A DNA stretch of 34,511 nt from DATFWC01 sp045801465 (lineage in GTDB: Bacteria > Pseudomonadota > Alphaproteobacteria > Rhizobiales > Xanthobacteraceae), in assembly GCA_045801465.1 (NCBI GenBank), contig JBJMSU010000045.1, positions 1 through 34,511 of the forward strand. Direction: 5' to 3'. Below the pieces are notes generated by a model that saw only the letters and a list, made by a program, of their open reading frames with translations, had not been told where the DNA came from and searched no databases. Shown in pieces: positions 16,116-24,743 of this stretch (within the stretch, counting starts at the first letter, position 1; every line of letters starts with the position of its first letter). The position numbers were made by a program, and so were the translations under genes.

Positions 16116-16443
16116 GCACAAACCGGGTTGCCCCAATGTATGCTTCACAACCGAAGCACGTGGTCCTGTTACCCCGTTACCTCGATAGGATCAATACGGA
16201 TTTTGACTTAAGTTCTAATGTCGAATTGGGCCGTATCGTTCCGGGAGATGCAAGACATTCTTTGTTGACTGCAGCGCGGAAACTGAGCCCGCTTTTGACC
16301 CTTATCGACGATCATTATTGGAAATTATCCAGCCATTCGCAGTGGTAGAAAAGTATTGTATGGACAACCAGAATTTACATTGCGCAAAAAGAGAGTCGGG
16401 CCGAGTTGATGGAACGCAATTTACGATTGTCAACCAGACTATA
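16116..16443. other. AT-rich intergenic stretch between fumC and the DUF4169-like gene
   Basis: GC content drops well below the surroundings: I count 26 G/C in bases 16201-16260 and 22 G/C in 16321-16380. A 70-codon plus-strand frame (16136-16348) has no ribosome-binding site and no family I recognise. No tRNA, terminator or IS end was seen. Confidence 0.55.
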
Positions 16444-17835
16444 TCAATCGCCGCGAGTCATTCGTTCGGGCCTGACCAGACGGTCGAACTCGTCGGCCGA
16501 GACAAAGCCGAGCCGGGTTGCTTCCTCGCGCAGGGTCGTCCCGTTGGCGTGGGCGGTCCGCGCGATTTTGGCGGCTTTGTCATAGCCGATCTTGGGGGCG
16601 AGCGCGGTGACCAGCATCAGCGAACGCTCCATGAGCTCGCGGATGCGCGGCTCGTTCGCTTGGATACCGATCACACACTTGTCGGTGAAGGATGTCGTGG
16701 CGTCGGCCATGAGGTCGATGGACTGCAACATCGCGTAGGCGAGCACCGGCTTGTACACATTGAGCTCGAAATGGCCTTGGCTCGCAGCAATCGACACGGT
16801 GGTGTGATTGCCGAACACTTGGCAGCACACCATGGTCAAGGCTTCGCATTGCGTGGGGTTGACTTTGCCCGGCATGATCGAGGAGCCCGGCTCGTTTTCC
16901 GGCAAGATGAGCTCGCCCAGCCCTGAGCGGGGCCCGGAGCCGAGCAGCCGAATGTCGTTGGCAATTTTGAACAAGGCGGCCGCGACCGAATTCACCGCGC
17001 CGTGCGCGAACAGATACGCGTCGTGCGCCGCCAGCGCTTCGAATTTATTGGGCGCGGTCACGAAGGGCAGGCGCGTGATCTCGGCGACGCGTTTGGCGAA
17101 CAGCCGACCGAATTGCCGTTTGGCGTTGAGGCCGGTCCCCACCGCCGTGCCGCCCTGCGCCAGCGGATAGAGTTCCTTCAGGCCGAACCTGACGCGGCGA
17201 ATGCCGGATTTCACCTGGGCGGCGTAGCCCGAAAACTCTTGACCGAGCGTCAGCGGCGTCGCGTCCTGGGTGTGCGTGCGGCCGATCTTGACGATGCGGG
17301 AAAACGCCTTCGCCTTCTCCTGCAGAGCGTCCTGCAGATGTGCGAGCGCCGGAACGAGGCGATGCGCAATCTCCTGCGCAGCAGCGATGTGCATCGCAGT
17401 CGGAAAGCAATCGTTCGACGACTGGCTCATGTTGACGTGATCGTTGGGATGTATCGGTACTTTAGCGCCCAGCTTCGCGCCGAGCAGTTCGTTTGCCCGA
17501 TTGGCGATCACCTCGTTCATGTTCATGTTGGACTGAGTCCCGGAACCGGTTTGCCAGACCACGAGCGGAAAATGCGCGTCGAGCTTGCCGTCGATGATCT
17601 CGTCGGCGGCCTTGACGATGGCGCGCGTGCGGCGGGCATCGAGCAGGCCCAGCTCGCGGTTCGTTTCGGCCGCGGCACGTTTGACGGTGCCAAGTGCGCG
17701 GATCAGAGGCTTCGGCATCAGTTCGGAGCCGATACGAAAATTATGGCGCGAACGCTCGGTCTGCGCGCCCCAGTAGCGATCGGCCGGAACCTCGATTGGA
17801 CCGAAGCTGTCAGTCTCGGTGCGTGTCTTCGTCAT
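16444..17835 (-). CDS. fumC: Fumarate hydratase, class II
   Basis: 463 residues, the normal length. It converts fumarate to L-malate in the TCA cycle as an iron-free homotetramer. Visible landmarks are TGSGTQSNMNMNEV, HPNDHVNMSQSSND (HPND site region), KIGRTHTQDATPLTLGQEF with the catalytic His, and the signature GSSIMPGKVNPTQCE with the catalytic Ser loop. The ATG at 17835 matches the usual MTKTRTETDSFGPIEVPADR start. It is on the same strand downstream of sspB (115-base gap) and upstream of the DUF4169-like and RHH genes. Confidence 0.98.
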   Translation of the reverse strand: MTKTRTETDSFGPIEVPADRYWGAQTERSRHNFRIGSELMPKPLIRALGTVKRAAAETNRELGLLDARRTRAIVKAADEIIDGKLDAHFPLVVWQTGSGTQSNMNMNEVIANRANELLGAKLGAKVPIHPNDHVNMSQSSNDCFPTAMHIAAAQEIAHRLVPALAHLQDALQEKAKAFSRIVKIGRTHTQDATPLTLGQEFSGYAAQVKSGIRRVRFGLKELYPLAQGGTAVGTGLNAKRQFGRLFAKRVAEITRLPFVTAPNKFEALAAHDAYLFAHGAVNSVAAALFKIANDIRLLGSGPRSGLGELILPENEPGSSIMPGKVNPTQCEALTMVCCQVFGNHTTVSIAASQGHFELNVYKPVLAYAMLQSIDLMADATTSFTDKCVIGIQANEPRIRELMERSLMLVTALAPKIGYDKAAKIARTAHANGTTLREEATRLGFVSADEFDRLVRPERMTRGD

Positions 17836-17950
17836 TCGTCGCTTGTCCGACGTTACGCCGTGGCGCGGCGACGCTCGGCCCGGCCACTGTCGGTTGGCAA
17901 GTTGGCCAATAGAGCATGTCCCGTTTCCAACGTAACGGGCCTCGTGCCGC

Positions 17951-18553
17951 TTACTTCTTGCGGAAGCGATCGAGACGCACGACTTCGCCGCCGCCGGTCG
18001 GCCGATCAGGCTTGTCCTCGTTCTCTACGGGCTTGGCGGCGGGCTCCACCGGGACCGGGACGGCGGCGGGCGCTGCTGGCGCCGGCAGCTTGGCGGCCCT
18101 GGGGCGTCCGGACCGGCGTGCCTTGCGGTCGCTCTCGTTGCCGGCCGGCGGTGACGGCGCGGCGGCCTGCTGGCCGGAGCGCGCGGCATCCTCCTTGTCG
18201 GCGACCTCGAACTGCAGCGCGAACTCGACCGAGGGATCGAAAAATCCTTTGATGGCCTCGAACGGAACCCCCAACCGTTCCGGTACGCCGTTGAACGACA
18301 GCCCGACTTCGAAACCCTCGTCAGTGACGACCAGATCCCAAAATTGATGCTGGAGCACGATGGTCATCTCTTGCGGATATTTCTCCCGCAAGCGGGGCGA
18401 AATCCGCACGCCGGGCGCGCCGGTGTCGAAGGAAACGTAAAAGTGGTGTTCGCCCGCAAGCCCGTTCTTGGCGACGTCGGCGAGGACGCGTTGGACCACT
18501 CCGCGCAAGGCTTGCTGGGCCAGAAGGTCGTAGCGGATGTGGTCGGTCGGCAT
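17951..18553 (-). CDS. sspB: SspB-alpha, ClpXP adaptor for ssrA-tagged proteins
   Basis: 200 residues from the ATG at 18553 (MPTDHIRYDLLAQQALRGVV). The central segment EKYPQEMTIVLQHQFWDLVV and the block PFEAIKGFFDPSVEFALQFE are the SspB substrate-binding fold; the C-terminal end GEVVRLDRFRKK is the ClpX-binding tail, separated by a long Pro/Ala linker. The adaptor tethers tmRNA-tagged proteins to the ClpXP protease. An upstream TTG (18595) is in frame but lacks a ribosome-binding site. ssrA lies 114 bases upstream on the same strand. Confidence 0.95.
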   Translation of the reverse strand: MPTDHIRYDLLAQQALRGVVQRVLADVAKNGLAGEHHFYVSFDTGAPGVRISPRLREKYPQEMTIVLQHQFWDLVVTDEGFEVGLSFNGVPERLGVPFEAIKGFFDPSVEFALQFEVADKEDAARSGQQAAAPSPPAGNESDRKARRSGRPRAAKLPAPAAPAAVPVPVEPAAKPVENEDKPDRPTGGGEVVRLDRFRKK

Positions 18554-18666
18554 GACGGGCGGGTTCGATCGCGAGGTTTTCGGCACGGGACTCAAAATTG
18601 AAGAATGCCGATGGTAGCGCGCCGGACGGCGAATACCAGCCTGCTGCGCTCTCGTTCGTGGAAAGT

Positions 18667-18981
18667 GGAGGCTTCTGTTGCCAGGTGCCTCCGAACCCCG
18701 CCTGACGCGGCTAAGACGTCAGGACTTCAAGATCGGTCTTTCAAACCGCGTTACGCGGCCTGAGCAACCGGAGCATAGTTGTCGTTGGCAACTATAGCTG
18801 TGGCCCGATAACGGCGGAACCATGCCGAGCAAAAGCGCGCCCTTTACACCCTCGTCGATCCTATTTCGCCCCCGCCGAAGCCCCGGACATCCTGGGCTTT
18901 GGTGGAGGCGCCGGGTACCGCCCCCGGGTCCGATAGGTTTATTGCGGCGGCCATTTATCGCCATAGCTGGCTTGCGCCAGC
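18667..18981 (-). ncRNA. ssrA: tmRNA, circularly permuted two-piece form
   Basis: On the minus strand the acceptor piece comes first and ends in CGCCTCCACCA at 18900. A 26-base intervening segment follows, then the coding piece starts GGGGGCGAAATAGGATCGACG-like at 18873. Its 5' GGGGGCG pairs with CGCCTCC of the acceptor piece (7 bp, one G-U), rebuilding the tRNA acceptor stem. The tag frame reads ANDNYAPVAQAA then TAA (18751-18789). A 6-bp stem GGAGGC / GCCTCC closes the 3' end at 18667. A TATATT box at 18988-18993 puts the 5' end near 18981, giving about 82 and 207 nt pieces, the sizes expected for alphaproteobacteria. Confidence 0.95.
18751..18789 (-). other. tmRNA tag reading frame (ANDNYAPVAQAA, stop)
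   Basis: Thirteen codons starting at GCC (resume codon, 18789) and ending TAA at 18751. The C-terminal AQAA end serves for ClpXP recognition and the AND(N)Y segment for SspB binding in the family. Confidence 0.95.
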
Positions 18982-19055
18982 CTCTCCAATATAAGCCTCA
19001 ATGGTTGACGAAAAAAGAGGCGTCATCGACCCGGCGGCCTTCCCGAGATCCTCGT

Positions 19056-19649
19056 CTATTTCCTGTCGATCTGCTTGACGAGTTCCTGGGCGAGGCGCAC
19101 GCGGAGCTCCTCGGGCAATTCGATCGCCGACAATTTCCACGTCCAGTTTGTGAGCCGAAACTGCAGCTTGAACCGGCTCGACGGCGGTGCGCCGATCGGC
19201 ACCGGGATTTTCCAGCTGCGCAGGCCCTGCTCGGATTGAATAAAGAGCTGCCATACATTTCCCAGCGAACCCGAGCCGGGCTCGTGAAGATCGGCTGCTC
19301 CGTCAGGCAAGACCGAAACGGGCCAACCGTTGCGCAACAGCTCGATGAGGGCTTCGGCGGAAACGAGCTTGGCCATGATCGGCTCGGCAACGGATGCGAC
19401 TGCCGCCACCGCGGTGCCGCGTGCGAACTGACTGAGCCGCGCGTCCTTTCCGCTGAGCTGCAGGTAGCTGGTGACAACTTGCTCCGTCAGTGAGCGGCGC
19501 ACTGCCGGGAAGTTCACGCGGTGGGCAAGCGCGGCGGCATCTCGGTCCTCTAGCGCATTGACGAGATCGTATACCGCCCAGAATGGCCATGCGGCATAGG
19601 CGACCCACAGGAGGGCAATGACAATGACGGCGCGCAGGGTCCAGCGCAT
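19056..19649 (-). CDS. DUF2939 family membrane-anchored protein (197 aa)
   Basis: The N-terminus has one membrane helix (VIVIALLWVAYAAWPFWA) and then YDLVNALEDRDAAALAHRVN, the opening of the DUF2939 domain, followed by FPAVRRSLTEQ. The rest is probably periplasmic and includes WKIPVP and a final strand WTWKLSAIELP. Function is unknown. The ATG at 19649 gives the conserved start. It is upstream of ssrA on the same strand; the 75-base gap contains the ssrA promoter, so the two are probably separate transcripts. Confidence 0.85.
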   Translation of the reverse strand: MRWTLRAVIVIALLWVAYAAWPFWAVYDLVNALEDRDAAALAHRVNFPAVRRSLTEQVVTSYLQLSGKDARLSQFARGTAVAAVASVAEPIMAKLVSAEALIELLRNGWPVSVLPDGAADLHEPGSGSLGNVWQLFIQSEQGLRSWKIPVPIGAPPSSRFKLQFRLTNWTWKLSAIELPEELRVRLAQELVKQIDRK

Positions 19650-19930
19650 AGGCCCGACGTGTGGCTAAAAAAACGGCAGTTCTACGTCTGCAAGGACGAC
19701 GATCTTGGTGCGTTCGTATTGACGCTGGATGCGCTTGCGGAGGACCGATCACAACTCAGTCGCGCTCGCCGACACGGCTGCGACCTGCAGCAGGGGCGGC
19801 GTGGCCTCGCCCGGCGGCTTCGATGGCGGCGCACGCAAACGGCTTTCAGGGGCACGCTTGCCTGTGCTAGGTACGCGATGGTTGGTGTGGTAAGAATAGC
19901 GCGTCCAAGCGCGGGCAGTGGGGAGTGTAG

Positions 19931-20419
19931 ATGTCGGAAGAGGTCAACGCGTCGAGCGACGCGCAGCGGCCGCGCCTGATCCGTAGTCCGCAAGACTTTT
20001 ACGGTGGGTTGGCGCTGATCGCGCTGTCGCTGTTTGCCTTCTGGGCTTCCGGCGATCTTCCCGGGATGCGGGGGTTTTCTTTCGGCCCCGGCACGGCACC
20101 GCGATTATTCGCCGGAGTTCTCCTCGTCTTCGGAGTGATCATCGCCGCCATGGGCTTTTTCGCCGAGGGCAAGCCCCTCGAACGCTATGCCGTGCGCGGT
20201 CCCTTCTGGATCACCGTATCGATCCTCATTTTCGCCACCACGGTGCGTCCGCTCGGGTTGATCATTGCAACGTTCGTCTCGTTCGTCGTGTCGGGTGCCG
20301 GATCGGCGGAGACGCGGTGGATCGAGACGATTATCGCAGGCGTTGTCATGACGGCATTTTCCGTCTTCCTGTTCGTCTACTTGCTCAACCTGCCGTTCCA
20401 GCTCTGGCCGCGCTTCTGA
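19931..20419 (+). CDS. tctB: TctB-family subunit of a tripartite tricarboxylate transporter
   Basis: 162 residues, four hydrophobic helices. The N-terminal helix includes GGLALIALSLFAFWASGDL and a loop with FGPGTAPRLFAGVLLVFG, the typical TctB signature. TctB is the small inner-membrane subunit, partner of TctA. GGGGAG lies upstream of the ATG at 19931. tctA follows after 16 bases. A Bug/TctC receptor gene is not adjacent, unlike the usual tctCBA order. Confidence 0.92.
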   Translation: MSEEVNASSDAQRPRLIRSPQDFYGGLALIALSLFAFWASGDLPGMRGFSFGPGTAPRLFAGVLLVFGVIIAAMGFFAEGKPLERYAVRGPFWITVSILIFATTVRPLGLIIATFVSFVVSGAGSAETRWIETIIAGVVMTAFSVFLFVYLLNLPFQLWPRF

Positions 20420-20435
20420 TCCAAGCGAGTCGCTC

Positions 20436-21941
20436 ATGAATGACCTCCTTGCCAATCTGGCACTCGGCCTCTCGGTCGCGGCCACGCCTTGGAACCTGGT
20501 GTTCTGCCTCATCGGTGCGCTGGTCGGCACACTGATCGGCGTCCTGCCCGGCATCGGCTCGGTCGCCACCATCGCCATGCTGTTGCCGATCACGTTCGGG
20601 CTGCCGCCCGTCGGCGCGCTGATCATGCTCGCCGGCATCTATTACGGCGCCCAGTACGGCGGCTCGACGACGTCGATCCTGGTCAACATCCCGGGGGAAG
20701 CGACCTCGGTGGTCACCACGCTCGACGGTTTTCAGATGGCCAAGCAGGGGCGCGCAGGGCCCGCCCTTTCCATCGCGGCGATCGGATCGTTCTTCGCCGG
20801 CTGCGTCGCCACCGTGCTGGTCGCCGCGCTCGGCGCGCCGCTTACCAGCATCGCGCTGCTGTTCGGTCCGGCGGAATACTTCTCGCTGATGGCGTTGGGT
20901 CTGATCTTTGCCGTGGTGCTGGCGAAGGGATCGCTCATCAAGGCGCTGGCGATGATCCTCACCGGCCTGCTGATGTCGATGGTGGGCTCGGACCTCGAGA
21001 CCGGCATCGGCCGGATGACGTTCGATATTCCCGAGCTGTCCGACGGCATCGGGTTCGTCACCGTCGCCATGGGCGTGTTCGGCTTCGCCGAAATCATTCG
21101 CAACCTGGAAGGATCGGAGGAGGACCGCAGCATCGTGCAGGCCAAGGTGACCGGTCTCATGCCGACCCGGCAGGACTTGATCGATTCGGCGGGTGCGATC
21201 GGGCGCGGGACGATCATCGGCTCGATCCTCGGCATCCTGCCGGGCGGCGGCGCGGTGATCGCTTCGTTTGCCGCCTACACGTTCGAGAAGAGGTTCTCGA
21301 AACACCCGGAGCGCTTCGGCAGTGGCACGATCGAAGGCGTGGCGGCGCCGGAGAGCGCCAACAACGCGGCGGCGCAAACCTCCTTCATTCCGCTGCTCAC
21401 CCTCGGCATTCCGCCCAACGCCGTGATGGCCCTGATGGTCGGCGCCATGACCATTCACGGCATCGTGCCGGGCCCGCAGGTGATGACGAAGCAGCCCGAG
21501 CTGTTCTGGGGCATGATCGCGTCGATGTGGCTCGGCAACATGATGCTGGTCATCATCAACCTGCCGCTGGTCGGGCTGTGGGTCACCCTGCTGCGCGTGC
21601 CCTATCGGTTGCTTTACCCGGCCATCCTGGTCTTCTGCTACATCGGCATTTATTCGATCAACAATGCGCCGGCCGACGTCATCATCGCGGCGGTGTTCGG
21701 CATCATCGGCTACTGGCTGGTGAAGCACGAATTCGAGCCGGCGCCGCTGATCCTCGGCTTCGTGCTCGGACCGCTGATGGAGGAGAACCTGCGCCGAGCC
21801 ATGCTGATCGCGCGCGGCGACTGGACGGTCTTCATCACCCGCCCGATCTCGGGAGCCTTGATCGGCACCGCGGTGTTGCTGCTCATCCTCGCCGGGCTGC
21901 CGATGCTGCGCAAGCGCCGCGCAGAGGTGTTCGTGGAATAG
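20436..21941 (+). CDS. tctA: TctA-family large membrane subunit of a tripartite tricarboxylate transporter
   Basis: 501 residues with about twelve hydrophobic helices. Hallmark segments are GVLPGIGSVATIAMLLPITF near the N-terminus, YYGAQYGGSTTSILVNIPGE, and in the second half ILGILPGGGAVIASFAAY, which mirrors the first. This subunit forms the sodium- or proton-driven channel for carboxylates delivered by a periplasmic receptor. The frame is intact and of normal length. It follows tctB by 16 bases. A stem-loop follows the stop. Confidence 0.96.
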   Translation: MNDLLANLALGLSVAATPWNLVFCLIGALVGTLIGVLPGIGSVATIAMLLPITFGLPPVGALIMLAGIYYGAQYGGSTTSILVNIPGEATSVVTTLDGFQMAKQGRAGPALSIAAIGSFFAGCVATVLVAALGAPLTSIALLFGPAEYFSLMALGLIFAVVLAKGSLIKALAMILTGLLMSMVGSDLETGIGRMTFDIPELSDGIGFVTVAMGVFGFAEIIRNLEGSEEDRSIVQAKVTGLMPTRQDLIDSAGAIGRGTIIGSILGILPGGGAVIASFAAYTFEKRFSKHPERFGSGTIEGVAAPESANNAAAQTSFIPLLTLGIPPNAVMALMVGAMTIHGIVPGPQVMTKQPELFWGMIASMWLGNMMLVIINLPLVGLWVTLLRVPYRLLYPAILVFCYIGIYSINNAPADVIIAAVFGIIGYWLVKHEFEPAPLILGFVLGPLMEENLRRAMLIARGDWTVFITRPISGALIGTAVLLLILAGLPMLRKRRAEVFVE

Positions 21942-21950
21942 CCGGCGGAC

Positions 21951-21973
21951 GCAGCCGGCATTGCGCCGGCTGC
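21951..21973 (+). terminator. Stem-loop after tctA
   Basis: A 9-bp stem GCAGCCGGC / GCCGGCTGC with a 5-base loop begins ten bases after the tctA stop. There is no T-run (GATCTATCC follows), so it may protect the mRNA end or be a weak terminator. Confidence 0.45.
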
Positions 21974-22076
21974 GATCTATCCACACCTTGTGGTCGGTCC
22001 TGAGTTCGCGCCCGCCGCCGCGCGCGCTAGTCTATGCGGGCTGCGACTCGACGGAGCGCCTACGGGCTACAATTTC

Positions 22077-22871
22077 ATGCGCCAATATCTCGATCTCATG
22101 GAGCAGGTTCTCGCCCGCGGCGCAGAGAAGCGCGACCGCACCGGCACCGGCACGCTGTCGATTTTCGGCCATCAGATGCGGTTCGACCTCTCGGAAGGCT
22201 TCCCCCTGCTGACCACCAAGAAGGTGCATCTCAAATCGGTCGTTCACGAGCTTTTGTGGTTCCTGGCCGGCGACACCAACATCAAATATCTGAACCAGCA
22301 TGGCGTTAGGATCTGGGATGAATGGGCGGACGAGCAGGGCGAGCTTGGTCCCGTCTATGGACGGCAGTGGCGCTCGTGGCCGGCGCCCGACGGCAGGGCG
22401 GTGGATCAGATCGCCCAGGTCGTCGATATGATCCGCCGCAATCCGGATTCGCGCCGCCTCATCGTCACCGCCTGGAACCCGGCCGAGATCGATATGATGG
22501 CGCTCCCGCCGTGCCATTGTCTGTTCCAGTTCTACGTCGCCGAAGGCCGGCTCTCGTGTCAGCTCTATCAGCGCTCGGCCGACATTTTCCTCGGGGTGCC
22601 GTTCAACATCGCGTCCTACGCTCTGCTCACTATGATGGTTGCCCAGGTGACGAAGCTTGCGCCGGGCGAGTTCATCCACACCTTTGGCGATGCGCATCTC
22701 TATCTGAACCATCTCGAGCAGGCCCGGCTGCAGCTTTCGCGCGCGCCGAGACGCTTGCCGCGCATGAAGCTCAATCCCGAGGTGACCGACCTGTTTGCCT
22801 TCCGGGCCGAGGATTTCGTGCTCGAAGACTACGAGCCGCACCCGCTCATCAAGGCGAAGGTGGCGGTGTGA
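22077..22871 (+). CDS. thyA: Thymidylate synthase
   Basis: 264 residues, the same length as the E. coli enzyme. It methylates dUMP to dTMP with methylene-THF and produces dihydrofolate. Visible are RDRTGTGTLSIFG (phosphate-binding Arg), LLWFLAGDTN, and MMALPPCHCLFQFYV with the catalytic Cys146, followed by LSCQLYQRSADIFLGVPFNI. The ATG at 22077 begins at the family N-terminus; the frame is open further upstream to 21990 but that part is not conserved. The stop overlaps the folA start. Confidence 0.98.
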   Translation: MRQYLDLMEQVLARGAEKRDRTGTGTLSIFGHQMRFDLSEGFPLLTTKKVHLKSVVHELLWFLAGDTNIKYLNQHGVRIWDEWADEQGELGPVYGRQWRSWPAPDGRAVDQIAQVVDMIRRNPDSRRLIVTAWNPAEIDMMALPPCHCLFQFYVAEGRLSCQLYQRSADIFLGVPFNIASYALLTMMVAQVTKLAPGEFIHTFGDAHLYLNHLEQARLQLSRAPRRLPRMKLNPEVTDLFAFRAEDFVLEDYEPHPLIKAKVAV

Positions 22872-23455
22872 ACGAAGGGGTTGCCCGGCCCGCCCCAGCC
22901 CTGCGACGCGTCCCCTTGGTGCTCATCGCCGCCGTCGCCGAGAACGGTGTGATCGGCCGCGCCAATCAGCTGCCGTGGCGATTGAAGTCGGATATGCAAC
23001 ACTTCCGTTGCGTCACCATGGGCCATCCGGTGGTCATGGGACGCAAGACGTTTCAATCGCTGTTCAAGCCCCTGAAGGGACGCACGACGATCGTCGTCAC
23101 CCGCGACCCCAGGTTCTCGGCGCCGGGAGCGGTCGTCGCCGCCAACTTGCCGGCGGCGCTCGCCGCGGCGCGGGGCGATGCGCTCCGCCGCGGTGCTGGC
23201 GCCATCATGGTGGCCGGCGGCGCCGAAATCTACGCCCAGGCGATGCCGGCCGCCGACCGGCTCATTATCAGCCTGGTGCACGACCGGCCCGAAGGTGATG
23301 CGCTGTTTCCTGACGTCGACCGAAACATGTGGCGCGAGCTCGACCGCACAGAGCATCCGCCGGGCCCTGACAACAGTGCGGGCTATGCCCATATTCAGTT
23401 CGAGCGCATCGACCGGGCTTCGCCGTCAGGCGCCAGCGCCACCGGCGCCGGCTGA
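22868..23455 (+). CDS. folA: Dihydrofolate reductase
   Basis: 195 residues from GTG 22868. It reduces the dihydrofolate made by ThyA back to tetrahydrofolate with NADPH. Visible are VLIAAVAENGVIGRANQLPW, the Met20-type loop, HPVVMGRKTFQSL, the cofactor site KGRTTIVVTRD, and VAGGAEIYAQAM. The GTG overlaps the thyA stop as GTGA, with AAGGTGG just upstream, so translation is coupled. The N-terminus is about 16 residues longer than in E. coli, and the C-terminal tail (ASPSGASATGAG) is extra. Confidence 0.95.
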   Translation: MNEGVARPAPALRRVPLVLIAAVAENGVIGRANQLPWRLKSDMQHFRCVTMGHPVVMGRKTFQSLFKPLKGRTTIVVTRDPRFSAPGAVVAANLPAALAAARGDALRRGAGAIMVAGGAEIYAQAMPAADRLIISLVHDRPEGDALFPDVDRNMWRELDRTEHPPGPDNSAGYAHIQFERIDRASPSGASATGAG

Positions 23456-23588
23456 GCGCAGACGCAGCGCCAGAGCTGCTCGCCGCGGCATGAACGCGCG
23501 TTGTAAGGGGCGTGCGCCTCGCCTATAACCCGCACGCGGCTGACGTCCGCTAGCTCGGCCACATGGCCGGCGATCGAGGAGAAATCCG

Positions 23589-24743
23589 ATGCCGTGGAGC
23601 AATCAAGGCGGCGGCCCGTGGGGCTCCGGGTCCAAGGGACCGTGGGGCTCGGGACCGCAATCCTCGGGTCCCACGCCTCCCGATCTCGAAGAGCTGCTGC
23701 GTCGCAGTCAAGACAAGCTCAAGACCGTGCTGCCGGGCGGTAATCTGGGGGCCAAGGGTTTCGCTCTGATCGCGCTCGCCGCCCTTGCCATCTGGGGCTT
23801 CTCCGGGTTCTTCCGGGTGGAGCCGGACGAGCTCGGCGTGGTGCTCCGCTTCGGCAAGTATGTGCGCGACGCCAAGCCGGGTCTCAATTATCACCTGCCT
23901 TATCCGGTCGAAGCCGTGCTCACGCCGAAGGTCACGCGGGTCAACCGCATCGATGTCGGCATGCGTCTGGTCGAGGACCTGCGCCGCGGCACCACCATGC
24001 GCAACGTGCCGGAGGAGAGCCTGATGCTCACCGGCGACGAGAACATCGTCGATGTCGATTTTTCCGTGTTCTGGCTGGTCAAGCCGAACGGCGCCAGCGA
24101 ATACCTGTTCAACATCCAGAACCCGGAAGGCACGGTGAAAGCCGTGGCCGAGAGCGCCATGCGCGAGGTGATCGGACGCTTGCAGATCCAGCCGATCTTG
24201 ACGGGTGCGCGGCAAACAATCGAGGGCGAAGTCCATGACCTGATGCAGAAGACGCTCGATCAATACGGCGCCGGCATCCAGGTCAGTCAGGTCCAGCTGC
24301 AGAAGGTCGACCCTCCGGCGCAAGTCATCGACGCGTTCCGCGAAGTGCAGGCGGCGCGCATCGACGCCGAGCGCGCGCAGAACGAGGCGCAGACCTACGC
24401 CAATCGGCGAATCCCCGAAGCGCGCGGCCAAGCGGCGCAGATTACCCAGGCCGCCGAGGCTTACCGCGAGCAGACGGTCGCCGAGGCCAAGGGCCAGACG
24501 TCGCGTTTCGTCAAGGTCTACGACGAATACAAGAAGGCGCCCGAGGTGACGCGGCAGCGGCTCTATCTGGAAACAATGGAGCGGGTGCTGGGCGGAACCG
24601 AAAAATTCATTCTCGATTCGGGGTCGGCAGGCTCGGGATCCGGTGTCGTGCCCTACCTTCCGCTCAATGAATTGACGCGCCGGCAGGCGCCGCAGGCGCA
24701 GCCGGGACAGCCGGCGCAGCCGCAGGCCGGAGGCGGCCGATGA
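23589..24743 (+). CDS. hflK: HflK, subunit of the HflKC modulator of FtsH
   Basis: 384 residues. A Gly/Pro-rich N-terminal tail (MPWSNQGGGPWGSGSKG) precedes one membrane helix (about 56-75), then the SPFH/Band-7 domain (RVEPDELGVVLRFGKY) and a coiled-coil with ARIDAERAQNEAQTYANRR. HflK and HflC form a large periplasmic cage around the FtsH protease and restrain its digestion of membrane proteins. GAGGAG lies seven bases before the ATG. The stop overlaps the hflC start (ATGA). Confidence 0.97.
   Translation: MPWSNQGGGPWGSGSKGPWGSGPQSSGPTPPDLEELLRRSQDKLKTVLPGGNLGAKGFALIALAALAIWGFSGFFRVEPDELGVVLRFGKYVRDAKPGLNYHLPYPVEAVLTPKVTRVNRIDVGMRLVEDLRRGTTMRNVPEESLMLTGDENIVDVDFSVFWLVKPNGASEYLFNIQNPEGTVKAVAESAMREVIGRLQIQPILTGARQTIEGEVHDLMQKTLDQYGAGIQVSQVQLQKVDPPAQVIDAFREVQAARIDAERAQNEAQTYANRRIPEARGQAAQITQAAEAYREQTVAEAKGQTSRFVKVYDEYKKAPEVTRQRLYLETMERVLGGTEKFILDSGSAGSGSGVVPYLPLNELTRRQAPQAQPGQPAQPQAGGGR

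Noticed and set aside
16136..16348. Plus-strand frame of 70 codons in the AT-rich stretch
   Set aside because: No ribosome-binding site, no recognisable domain, and partly opposite nothing conserved; could be a remnant but I cannot support a gene.
18719..18964. Minus-strand protein frame over ssrA
   Set aside because: The region is the tmRNA; the frame crosses the acceptor end and spacer and has no protein family.
20385..21986. Minus-strand frame of 533 codons opposite tctA
   Set aside because: Extremely His/Asp/Arg/Gln-rich product, the antisense of a hydrophobic membrane protein; no ribosome-binding site.
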